A DNA stretch of 64,000 nt, taken from assembly GCF_003363155.1 (NCBI RefSeq), contig NZ_QRBE01000008.1, positions 1-64,000 on the forward strand, in the 5' to 3' direction. Position numbers and translations under genes: made by a program. The stretch is from Dyella monticola. GTDB lineage: Bacteria > Pseudomonadota > Gammaproteobacteria > Xanthomonadales > Rhodanobacteraceae. The notes under the pieces were generated by a model, which saw only the letters and a program-made list of their open reading frames with translations, was not told where the DNA came from and searched no databases. Below, in pieces: positions 1-9,125 of the stretch; within the stretch, counting starts at the first letter, position 1, and each line of letters starts with the position of its first letter.

Positions 1-45
1 GGCCATCGGCTTCGCCGATGTTCGCTCCGGCGTCCTGCCTCCGCG

Positions 46-82
46 TCAAGACTGCTGCCTTAAACCACTCGGCCATCTCTCC
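46..82 (-). pseudogene. tRNA-Ser 5' fragment, second copy
   Basis: Read on the minus strand this is a normal tRNA-Ser 5' half: acceptor GGAGAGA, D arm GCCGAGTGG...GGC, anticodon stem GCAGT and loop start CTTGA, which places anticodon TGA. Right after the anticodon the sequence leaves the tRNA and enters the same GC-rich insert as the neighbouring copy. The 3' half would lie left of the window edge if it exists. A functional tRNA cannot be demonstrated here; it is a fragment or an interrupted gene. Confidence 0.7.
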
Positions 83-206
83 GTTGTACTTTGCGAGCAG
101 GTGCGCTCTGCGCACCTCTACGGCAGTTTGACTCCGGGCATCCTGCCCTCTGCCCCTTCGGGGCCATCGGCTTCGCCGATGTTCGCTCCGGCGTCCTGCC
201 TCCGCG

Positions 207-243
207 TCAAGACTGCTGCCTTAAACCACTCGGCCATCTCTCC
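207..243 (-). pseudogene. tRNA-Ser 5' fragment, first copy, interrupted in the anticodon loop
   Basis: Identical to the copy at 46-82. It is followed on the minus strand by a 77-nt insert (206-130) and then by AA plus ACTGC (129-123), which would pair with the 5' anticodon stem GCAGT. The insertion therefore falls inside the anticodon loop, next to the anticodon TGA. After CGTAG, which looks like the start of a variable arm, the sequence diverges and no T arm follows, so this copy cannot make a complete tRNA. It lies about 55 bp downstream of the small gene that follows serS. Confidence 0.7.
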
Positions 244-297
244 GAATTCTGTGCGGTCGATCGTGTAGAGGTCGAACTCGCGAGGGGGCTAATCCTA

Positions 298-2320
<2,023 letters not shown>

Positions 2321-2902
2321 TCAGACTGTGGCCGCCTTGCGCTCCTGCCGCCCCATCCACCAGGCCATCACCGCCCCGGCCAGCAGCCAGCCGATAAGCT
2401 GCTCGACCAGCGCAGCCCAGGCCATTGCGGCGGGAAAGCGGTACCACGTCCAGTACGGCACCAGTACGGCGAGCCAGGCGAATATCGCTGCCGCTGCGGC
2501 AATCCCCATGCGTCTGGCGAAGCCGAATGCGGCCAGGCCCATCACGAAGGCCAACGCCAGCGACGCCAACGTGTCGGACGCCCACTGGCGCGGGAGCTGG
2601 CGGTGCATGTCGGTCATGTCGTCGCCTTGCGGCAGGTAGACCACCCAGGCGTACGGCGAGCTTGCCGTTTTCTGGGCATAGGCGGCCCTGGCAGCGTGGT
2701 TGTTCCACTGCTTGGGATCGAAGCTGGGGAGAATGTAGACGCCCGGGGCGGCGCCGAGACCTTCGTGCAGGGTGCTTAGTACGACGTCTTCATGCGCGGG
2801 TTGAAGAATGCCGGGGTTGCCCAGGCCCAGCACCATATGCGCCACGCCGCCCCAGATGAACATCACGATGCCGCCGAAGATTGCTGCTACCAGGATGCGC
2901 AT
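2321..2902 (-). CDS. hypothetical integral membrane protein
   Basis: This encodes 193 residues. The N-terminal hydrophobic segment (residues 3-25) could be a signal anchor. A polar domain follows to about residue 105 and then three hydrophobic segments, roughly 110-128, 132-150 and 158-182, with a basic tail ERKAATV. The start ATG has a good ribosome site (GGAGGG) at normal spacing. It sits alone between serS and rarA and is bracketed by inverted copies of the GTCATTCCGG repeat, so it may be a late addition to a conserved block. No family could be named; the topology would suit an inner-membrane protein with a periplasmic loop. Confidence 0.8.
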   Translation of the reverse strand: MRILVAAIFGGIVMFIWGGVAHMVLGLGNPGILQPAHEDVVLSTLHEGLGAAPGVYILPSFDPKQWNNHAARAAYAQKTASSPYAWVVYLPQGDDMTDMHRQLPRQWASDTLASLALAFVMGLAAFGFARRMGIAAAAAIFAWLAVLVPYWTWYRFPAAMAWAALVEQLIGWLLAGAVMAWWMGRQERKAATV

Positions 2903-3007
2903 GGCACTGCCCTCCGCTCGTGGATGGGTGGGAATCTAGGGGTGTACGGGGCGAAGTGCAAATGGCTGGGGGCTTGGGGTTGCGACGATGGGGTGAGTTT
3001 CCTCGGC

Positions 3008-3100
3008 GTCATTCCGGCGAAGGCTGGAATCTATGCTGCGCGTTCACGATGGATGATTCGCTTCGCTCACCCCTCCGGGGCCGGCTTTCGCCGGAATGAC
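3008..3100. repeat. dispersed palindromic repeat, copy 2 (inverted relative to copy 1)
   Basis: Runs from GTCATTCCGGCGAAGGC to GCCGGAATGAC, with the interior ATGGATGATTCGCTTCGCTC and then CCCCTCCGGGGCC. That interior is the reverse complement of the one at 2111-2229. It lies between the small membrane gene and the 3' end of rarA and could fold into a long hairpin that ends transcription from the rarA side. Confidence 0.8.
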
Positions 3101-3168
3101 GGTGAGTGGCACGCAGGCTTCACAGCGAGCGTGGATATCTTTGCTTTCAACCAGAACGAGCCCAACTG

Positions 3169-4509
3169 CTACTTCCCGCGCGCCTGCTTCCTCGCCTCAC
3201 GCAACGCCACCAGTTTCTCGCGCAATTTCAGTTCCAGCCCGCGTTCGACCGGCTCATAAAACTCGGTGCCGGCCAACGCATCAGGCAAACACTGCTGATC
3301 AAGTGCAATGCCACCCTCCGCGTCGTGATCGTATTGATAGCCTTTGCCGTAACCGAGGCCTTTCATCAAGCGCGTCGGCGCGTTGCGCAGATGCATGGGT
3401 ACATCCAGCGTGCCAGTTTGGCCGACGACCTCGCGCGCTTTGTTGTACGCCATGTAGGCGGCATTGCTCTTGGGTGCAATGGCCAGCCAGATGGCCAATT
3501 GCGCCAGGCCCAGTTCGCCTTCGGGGCTGCCGAGTCGTTCGTAGGTATCCCACGCATCCAAAGCCATGCGCCATGCGCGCGGTTCTGCCAGGCCGACATC
3601 TTCCACCGCCATGCGCGTCATGCGGCGTGCGAGGTAGAGCGGATCGCAGCCGCCATCGAGCATGCGCACGAGCCAGTACACGGCGGCGTCGGGGTCGGAT
3701 GAACGCACGGATTTGTGCAAGGCGGAGATCTGGTCGTAGAACTGCTCGCCGCCTTTGTCGAAGCGACGCGTGCGATCGGCCAGCACTTGCTCCAGCGTGG
3801 TTTCGCCGATGACGCCGTCTTCGGCGAGCTCGGCGGCGATTTCCAGCAAGGTGAGCGCGCGGCGCACATCGCCATCGGCGGCGTGCGCAATCAGCTGCAA
3901 GGCGCCATCGCTTACGGTGAGTTGCAAGGCGCCGAGGCCGCGCTCGGCATCGTTAAGCGCGCGCTCCAGCGCGGCGACGATATCGTCCACGGATACTGCA
4001 TCAAGCACGTGCACGCGGCAACGCGAAAGCAGCGCGGAGTTGAGCTCGAACGATGGGTTCTCGGTGGTGGCGCCGATGAAGATGATCACACCGCGCTCGA
4101 TGTGCGGAAGAAACGCATCCTGCTGCGCCTTGTTGAAGCGGTGCACCTCGTCCACGAACAACACCGTGCGCCTGCCCTGCGCAAAATTGCCTTCGGCTTC
4201 GGCCAGTGCCTTGCGCACATCCGGCAGACCGGAAAGCACGGCGGAAATGGCGCGGAAATCCGCATCGGCATAGCGCGCCACCAGCAGCGCCAGCGTGGTT
4301 TTACCGCAGCCGGGCGGACCCCACAGCACCATGGAATGCACGCGGCCTGCTTCCAGCGCCCGCCGCAGCGCCTTGCCTGGCGCCATCAGACGTTGCTGGC
4401 CGACGATTTCGTCCAGGGTGCGCGGCCGCATGCGTTCGGCCAGGGGTTTTAGATCTTCCGCATCGGTGCCGAAGAGTTGCGCGGTGTGGGGGGTATCGCG
4501 TGGGTCCAT
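3169..4509 (-). CDS. rarA: replication-associated recombination protein A (clamp-loader-like AAA+ ATPase)
   Basis: RarA/MgsA acts at stalled replication forks and interacts with SSB. The protein has the AAA+ Walker A GPPGCGKT (near residue 64), Walker B VLFVDEVHR (near 117), sensor region ATTENPS, and the family's C-terminal tetramerisation domain with FYEPVERG near the end. Its 446 residues are close to the family norm. Neither ATG at 4527 nor at 4509 has a clear ribosome site; 4509 (MDPRDTPHTAQLFG) was preferred because family members have short N-termini before RMRPRTLDE. It keeps its ancestral position near serS and lolA but is separated from lolA by a plus-strand receptor/phosphatase pair. 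Confidence 0.95.
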   Translation of the reverse strand: MDPRDTPHTAQLFGTDAEDLKPLAERMRPRTLDEIVGQQRLMAPGKALRRALEAGRVHSMVLWGPPGCGKTTLALLVARYADADFRAISAVLSGLPDVRKALAEAEGNFAQGRRTVLFVDEVHRFNKAQQDAFLPHIERGVIIFIGATTENPSFELNSALLSRCRVHVLDAVSVDDIVAALERALNDAERGLGALQLTVSDGALQLIAHAADGDVRRALTLLEIAAELAEDGVIGETTLEQVLADRTRRFDKGGEQFYDQISALHKSVRSSDPDAAVYWLVRMLDGGCDPLYLARRMTRMAVEDVGLAEPRAWRMALDAWDTYERLGSPEGELGLAQLAIWLAIAPKSNAAYMAYNKAREVVGQTGTLDVPMHLRNAPTRLMKGLGYGKGYQYDHDAEGGIALDQQCLPDALAGTEFYEPVERGLELKLREKLVALREARKQARGK

Positions 4510-4527
4510 CGGCCGATGATAGGACAT

Positions 4528-5012
4528 TCGGCGTGATGGGCTTTCCTGCCCTACCCCGAGCGCGGCCGTGTTGCTATGACAGTGTTTTGGTTCTGGTCGT
4601 CATGCCGGCGAAAGCGGGCATCCATGTTGCCCCGATGCAACATCGAACATGGATGCTCGCTTCGTGGGCATGAGGGCGCGTTACTTTCTGGCCAATTTAT
4701 GCGCGCAGCGGCCTACGTTAGGACGATGGAGATGGGGCGCACCGCGCTGGGCGTGCGCTCACTATGAGTCATCGTCATTGGCAATAGCTTTTCAATTATT
4801 ATTTTTCGCTTATATTGGATTAATGGCGTTATTCAAAAACTGCCTAAAAATGGCATTATTCATTACAGAAATCATTCCAACCTTAGATAACGCTTAGCGC
4901 ATTTTCTTTCGTGCCCGAAATTTTATCCTTTTAATACAAACGTTACGGAAGTGTCATAAAGCAGCTCTACGGTGTCGGGCTTTCTACCACCCGCCGATAC
5001 CGGAAAAAAACA
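4528..5012. other. intergenic region with repeat and AT-rich leader of the receptor gene
   Basis: These 485 bp hold no gene. Bases about 4598-4673 are a palindromic element (GTCATGCCGGCGAAAGCGGG at one end, TTCGTGGGCATGA at the other, with CATCCATG/CATGGATG inside) related to the other CATTCCGG repeats. From about 4760 the sequence becomes strikingly AT-rich compared with its surroundings. A possible promoter is CTTTTCA (4788-4794) with TATATT (4811-4816), which would give a leader of about 190 nt. GTGTCATAAA at 4951-4960 resembles one half of a Pho box, but the partner half is poor. Confidence 0.5.
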
Positions 5013-7265
5013 ATGACATCTTCCACACATGCGCTGTATCGCCGTTCCCCGGCCTATCTGGCCATTTGCCTTGCACTGGCTATCGCCCATCCAGCGTCGG
5101 CGCAGGATGCGACCACTACTACAAATACTGTGACAAATGGTCCGGGAGCCACTTCCAATACGAATAACGGGCCTTCGTCGAATAATGCAAAAACGCTTGC
5201 CGGCATGCAGGTAACGGCCAATTCGGCGGTGACCTCATTGGCACCCACGCAAGGCTCCACCATCGCCACGGAACCGCAATCGATTATCAGCACCAAATTC
5301 ATTCAGGAAAACATTGCGCCGACCGGCGATTACACCGATATCGCGGCCATCTCGCCCAGCGTCTACACCGTAACGCCGAACGGCTCCGGCCTGATGGAAG
5401 CGCCGGTCGTTTCCATCCGCGGCTTCCAGGACGGCCAATACAACGTGACGTTCGATGGGATTCCGTGGATGGACTCCAACGACTTCACGCACCATTCCAC
5501 GTCGTATTTCACGAATCAGGAAACCAACAGCGTCGTGGTTGATCGCGGCCCAGGTACGGCCGGCACGCTTGGCAATGCGACATTCGGCGGCACCATTTCG
5601 GTGGATTCGATCAGTCCGGAGCAGAAGTTCAACATCAACCCGTACATCAGCTTTGGCAGCTGGGACACCGCCATCGAAGGCGCCCGCATCGACACGGGCG
5701 CCATGAACAACAGCGGCACCAGCGCCGTGATCAACATACAGAACGGCAGTTCGGACGGCTATCTCAGCGATGCCGGTCAGCGCCGCCAGAGCGTATTCGC
5801 CAAGGTCGTGCAGCCGCTGGGCGAAAACACCACGTTGACCTTCGCCGCGATGGCGAACAAGCTCAACCAGTACGTACCCTTCGGCGCCACCAAAGCGCAG
5901 ATTGCGCAGTACGGCGTCAATTACGCCTTGAACAATGATCCGAGCAGCCAGGCTTACTACCGCTACAACGAGGATCAGATCAACACCAACTTCGGTTATA
6001 TCGGCCTGCATTCGGAGTTCGATGGCTGGACCATCGACAACAAGGCTTACACCTATGGCTATAACCATTTCGGCTTCAACGGCGAAGATCCGAATGGCGA
6101 AACGCCCAATGGCACGTTTTATAGCGCTGATGACGTACCCGGCCAGCACATGCGCAATACGAATCGCTCCTGGGGCGACATCTTCCGCTTGAGCAAGGAA
6201 ATCGGCCCGGGCGAAGCGCGTACGGGCGTGTGGTACGACCACCAGGACGACATTCGCTGGCTCTATGAGTTCGACGACACGCTCGACAAACTCAATCCGG
6301 TGGTCGATCCCGGCGCCTCCACGCTGCAGATGGCTGCAGCCGATCGCCTGATGTATGACTCGCTGGTCACGATCCAGCCGTTCATTGAATACCAGTGGAA
6401 CATCACCGACAACGCGTACCTGGTCGGCGGCGCAAAATACGATTACTTCAAGCGCGACATCAATGCACCGGTGAACCAGAAAACAGAAACCCCGCTGAAT
6501 TATTCCAAGGATTGGAATGCCACGCTGCCATCGCTTGCGTTCCACTATTTGTTTACCTCGAACTGGTCGGCCTATGCCCAGTGGGCCAAGGGCTATCTGG
6601 CACCTAACCTCAACTTGTTCTATGTGCCCAATCCGGCGGTTTCCGACGCTGCGATACAGCCGGAAAAGACCACCAACCTTCAGCTCGGCACCACGTGGAC
6701 CGAGGATCGCCTGACCCTGTCGGGTGACGTCTACAAGATCAACTTCAACAACTTCGTCCAAAGCCAGAAAGTGGGTGGAATTACGGAGTTCTACAACGGT
6801 GGCGGCGTGCACTATAAGGGTGTCGAACTGGAAGGCACATACATGCTGGGCGGCGGCTTCAGCGTTTACGCCAACGGATCGATCAACCGCGCCATTCAAA
6901 CCGCCGACAACACGTGGAATCCGAACACACCGCACAAGACCGCCGCGCTGGGCTTCATTTTCGACAATGGCCCCGTTTACGCATCGCTGGTCGACAAGTT
7001 TGTGGGCAAGACCTATTACACCGCCAACGCCAACGACGACACGCCGATCGGCGGCTATGCAGTCACCAACTTCGCCGCCAGCTATAAGTTCGATCCGCAC
7101 ATCACCGACGTGAAGGATTTCAAGATCGGCTTCCAGATCAACAACCTGTTCAACAACACGGCCATCAATGCCCTGGCCGGCACCACCGTTGCGGACAGCA
7201 CGCCGTTGTTCTGGACGATTCCGGGGCGTAACTTCAACTTCACCGTTTCGGCGGATCTGTTCTGA
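5013..7265 (+). CDS. TonB-dependent outer-membrane receptor
   Basis: This encodes 750 residues with a signal peptide (cleavage about ASA-QD at residue 30), a low-complexity Thr/Asn/Ser linker (about 33-60), then a plug domain with the conserved pieces VSIRGFQDGQYNVTFDGIP (around 133-151) and VVDRGPGTAG (around 174). A 22-strand barrel follows, ending in ...NFTVSADLF with the terminal Phe needed for BAM-dependent assembly. It would import a scarce ligand in an energy-dependent way. No obvious TonB box is visible before the plug. The stop overlaps by one base the start of an acid phosphatase gene, so the two are co-translated; a phosphorylated substrate is a reasonable but unproven guess. Confidence 0.93.
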   Translation: MTSSTHALYRRSPAYLAICLALAIAHPASAQDATTTTNTVTNGPGATSNTNNGPSSNNAKTLAGMQVTANSAVTSLAPTQGSTIATEPQSIISTKFIQENIAPTGDYTDIAAISPSVYTVTPNGSGLMEAPVVSIRGFQDGQYNVTFDGIPWMDSNDFTHHSTSYFTNQETNSVVVDRGPGTAGTLGNATFGGTISVDSISPEQKFNINPYISFGSWDTAIEGARIDTGAMNNSGTSAVINIQNGSSDGYLSDAGQRRQSVFAKVVQPLGENTTLTFAAMANKLNQYVPFGATKAQIAQYGVNYALNNDPSSQAYYRYNEDQINTNFGYIGLHSEFDGWTIDNKAYTYGYNHFGFNGEDPNGETPNGTFYSADDVPGQHMRNTNRSWGDIFRLSKEIGPGEARTGVWYDHQDDIRWLYEFDDTLDKLNPVVDPGASTLQMAAADRLMYDSLVTIQPFIEYQWNITDNAYLVGGAKYDYFKRDINAPVNQKTETPLNYSKDWNATLPSLAFHYLFTSNWSAYAQWAKGYLAPNLNLFYVPNPAVSDAAIQPEKTTNLQLGTTWTEDRLTLSGDVYKINFNNFVQSQKVGGITEFYNGGGVHYKGVELEGTYMLGGGFSVYANGSINRAIQTADNTWNPNTPHKTAALGFIFDNGPVYASLVDKFVGKTYYTANANDDTPIGGYAVTNFAASYKFDPHITDVKDFKIGFQINNLFNNTAINALAGTTVADSTPLFWTIPGRNFNFTVSADLF

Positions 7266-7969
7266 TGAAGTACGCAACGTTGTTGTTGTCGTTGTTGTTT
7301 ATCGGCCAGCCCCTTGTGGCCTACGGCGACGGTGCTTCCCCCGTCGCCGTGGAACTGCCGAACCTGCTGCCGCCTCCGCCGGCAGCAGGTTCGGCAGCGG
7401 CACAACGCGACCTGCAAGCCGTATTGGCCGCGCAGCATTCGCGGAATGCCGAGGACGCCGCAGCCGCCAAGGCCGATTCAGTGCGTTCCGTATCGCGCTT
7501 TGGCGATGCGTTGGGATTGACGATACAGCCGACGACGCTGCCGAAAACCGCGGCGTTCTTCGATCGCATTGCCAAGTTCGACAAGGCCGAGGTGAAAGAG
7601 GCCAAGCTGTATTGGAAACACCCACGCCCGTCGGTGGTATCCAGCCAGGTGCAGCCGTTGTCCAAGGAAAAGCCCGACGACTGGAGCTACCCCAGCGGGC
7701 ATGCCACGTTCGGCTATACCACGGCGGTTCTGCTGGCCAACATGCTGCCGGAAAAGCGTGCGGCGATCTTTGCGCGGGCCCAGTTGTACGGCGAACACCG
7801 CATCGTGATGGGCGTGCATTTTCCCAGCGACGTGGAAGCCGGCAAGATTGCCGGAACCGTCATTGCGGCGGAGATATTGCGTGATCCGCAATGGCAGGCG
7901 GATTACAACGCGGCGCGTGCAGAGTTGCGGCATGCGCTGGGGTTGTCGGCAACTCCCACGCAGAGGTAA
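7265..7969 (+). CDS. class A non-specific acid phosphatase (PAP2 superfamily), periplasmic
   Basis: This encodes 234 residues with a signal peptide (MKYATLLLSLLFIGQPLVAYG). All three PAP2 phosphatase motifs are present: K-x6-RP (K114, RP121-122), PSGH (143-146, giving the phosphate-stabilising and acid/base His) and R-x5-H-x3-D (R179, H185 nucleophile, D189). In class A enzymes the third motif usually begins SR; here it is HR. It would hydrolyse phosphomonoesters in the periplasm. The ATG sits inside the stop of the TonB-dependent receptor gene (TGATG), tying it to uptake. A palindromic repeat just downstream may end the transcript. Confidence 0.93.
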   Translation: MKYATLLLSLLFIGQPLVAYGDGASPVAVELPNLLPPPPAAGSAAAQRDLQAVLAAQHSRNAEDAAAAKADSVRSVSRFGDALGLTIQPTTLPKTAAFFDRIAKFDKAEVKEAKLYWKHPRPSVVSSQVQPLSKEKPDDWSYPSGHATFGYTTAVLLANMLPEKRAAIFARAQLYGEHRIVMGVHFPSDVEAGKIAGTVIAAEILRDPQWQADYNAARAELRHALGLSATPTQR

Positions 7970-7977
7970 TGCTTAAA

Positions 7978-8012
7978 GGCCGTCATTCCCCGCTTTCGCG
8001 GGAATGACGGCC
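7978..8012. terminator. palindromic repeat between convergent genes, possible terminator
   Basis: GGCCGTCATTCCCC-gctttcg-CGGGAATGACGGCC forms a stem of about 14 bp between the convergent phosphatase and lolA genes. It lacks a strong T run, so Rho-independent action is uncertain. It belongs to the CATTCC repeat family seen elsewhere in the window. Confidence 0.5.
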
Positions 8013-8095
8013 AGGAAGGGCTGCATTAAGCGGCTAGCGCAAGCAAGCCGCTGATCCATGCGTAACGCGGCAGCTGGCAGACCATGCGGTGCCGA

Positions 8096-8749
8096 TCAAT
8101 TCTTCAACGGTTGCGTGGTAAGTTCCGGCAGGTCACCGATCACATCCGCGCCTTTAGGCGGCGTGAAGTTGAAATCCTGCGGCGGAATGTCAGGGTTGCG
8201 CTTCCAGTTGGAGAAACGGATATCCGTGACGGAGCCGAGCTGGTCCTTGAACTGCATGCGCGCCAGGCCATTGGCATCGAAGCCAAGATCGGCATAAGCA
8301 AATTGCGCGTTCTGCCCAATGGACGTGAGGCGCAGCCATTGCAGCCCATCGTGCTCACCTTGCTCGGTGACGCGGAATTCTTTGTCCAGCTGCGACAGAT
8401 CGGTAAGCACCGTCAGCGGGCTGTGGGCTTCTTCCGTGTCTTGCCTGCGCACCGTGACCTGTTCCAGATCCGGGTCGTACAACCACACGCGACTGCCGTC
8501 GGCGACGATGGTTTGCTTGGAGGGCGCAAGCGTGTCCCAGCGGAATTGACGCGGCGCCTGCAGCACTAGCGTGCCGCTGCTGTTGAGGCTTTTGCCGCTG
8601 GGGTCGATAAGCGTCTGGCTGAAGTTGCCCGAAAGCGCGTGCAAGCCTTGCGCGAAGGCATCCAGGCGCGCGCGGGCGGGGCCGGTGGCTGCCTGGGCCA
8701 CGCTGCTTACGAGCAAGATGAGGAGAGCGGCAAAGCGGAGGCGTTTCAT
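8096..8749 (-). CDS. lolA: outer-membrane lipoprotein carrier protein LolA
   Basis: Periplasmic chaperone that takes lipoproteins from LolCDE and hands them to LolB. The start at 8749 gives MKRLRFAALLILLVSSVAQA, a clean signal peptide cleaved after AQA, and has a ribosome site (CAGGAACGGG) upstream; an in-frame start 11 codons earlier would spoil the signal. The mature part shows LolA features: GNFSQTLIDPSGK, FRWDTLAPSKQTIVADGSRVWLYD cut here to its core WLYDPDLEQV, and a C-terminal FNFTPPKGADVI. The length of 217 residues is typical. It lies 3' of ftsK as in E. coli; the normal next gene rarA is displaced by about 3.6 kb. Confidence 0.95.
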   Translation of the reverse strand: MKRLRFAALLILLVSSVAQAATGPARARLDAFAQGLHALSGNFSQTLIDPSGKSLNSSGTLVLQAPRQFRWDTLAPSKQTIVADGSRVWLYDPDLEQVTVRRQDTEEAHSPLTVLTDLSQLDKEFRVTEQGEHDGLQWLRLTSIGQNAQFAYADLGFDANGLARMQFKDQLGSVTDIRFSNWKRNPDIPPQDFNFTPPKGADVIGDLPELTTQPLKN

Positions 8750-8844
8750 GGGTTCCCGTTCCTGGTGGAGCGCATTTCGCAAGTGTGCGGCTGAGAGGCT
8801 TAATGCAGGTGTGACGATGGATGATCTCTAATTATCGCGATGTG

Positions 8845-8968
8845 CTCCCTCTCCTGCATGCAGGGGAGGGTTGGGTTGGGGTTGTATGAGATTGCCTCAC
8901 TGCTGAGCTTCGCCGCGAGGTTGCTTCACCCCACCCCAACCCTCCCCTACTACACGTAGGGGAGGGAG
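8845..8968. repeat. CCCTCCCC inverted-repeat element, unit 1
   Basis: A unit of about 124 bp whose ends are palindromes: CTCCCTCTCCTGCATGCAGG at the left and CTACACGTAGGGGAGGGAG at the right. Inside, GGGTTGGGTTGGGG is mirrored by CCCCACCCCAACCC, so the whole unit can fold into one long branched hairpin. A second unit follows after 14 bp, and a more divergent third copy lies at 26344-26452. Confidence 0.85.
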
Positions 8969-8982
8969 CGAGTGGCGGCGTG

Positions 8983-9106
8983 CCCCCTCCCCTGCATCTA
9001 GGGGAGGGCTGGGGTGGGGTTGCATGAGCTTGTCGCACTGCTGAGATTTACCGCGAGGCTGGTTCACCCAGCCCTGACCCTCCCCTACTACACGTAGGGG
9101 AGGGAG
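8983..9106. repeat. CCCTCCCC inverted-repeat element, unit 2
   Basis: Tandem with unit 1 (period 138 bp) and the same length. It shares the right end CTACACGTAGGGGAGGGAG and the interior ACTGCTGAG...CCGCGAGG, with several substitutions. The pair lies downstream of ftsK (minus strand) and upstream of lolA, so an ftsK transcript must read through two large hairpins to reach lolA. Confidence 0.85.
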
Positions 9107-9125
9107 CAGATTGCGCAGTAGTTAA

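Larger units (their letters stand above)
1..244. repeat. 161-bp tandem repeat containing broken tRNA-Ser pieces
   Basis: Bases 1-83 and 162-244 are identical, giving a period of 161 bp; the first copy is cut by the window edge, so the array may continue to the left. On the minus strand each unit holds the first 37 nt of a tRNA-Ser and then a 77-nt GC-rich insert (130-206 in the complete unit) rich in small palindromes such as CATCGGC/GCCGATG and GCCCC/GGGGC. Next comes a 12-nt piece (118-129) that restores the 3' anticodon stem, and then a second palindrome (GGTGCGC/GCGCACC). No T arm or 3' acceptor strand is seen before the next unit starts. Confidence 0.85.

Noticed and set aside
1-244. Group I intron or CRISPR array in the 161-bp repeat
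   Set aside because: The insert is only 77 nt and lacks group I core elements; the repeats are long, only two, and contain tRNA sequence instead of spacers.
4940-4972. A full Pho box before the TonB-dependent receptor
   Set aside because: Only one half-site (GTGTCAT) fits; the expected second half at 11-nt phasing matches in about three of seven positions, so it was kept only as a weak hint.
5235-7277. 680-codon open frame antisense to the TonB-dependent receptor
   Set aside because: Composition is Val/Arg/Gly/His-rich without any motif, and the sense strand has full receptor signatures; a GC-codon-bias shadow.
8845-9106. A G-rich/C-rich repeat as a CRISPR array or an insertion sequence
   Set aside because: No spacers, no transposase gene, and each unit is a self-complementary hairpin, so it was annotated as a palindromic repeat element.
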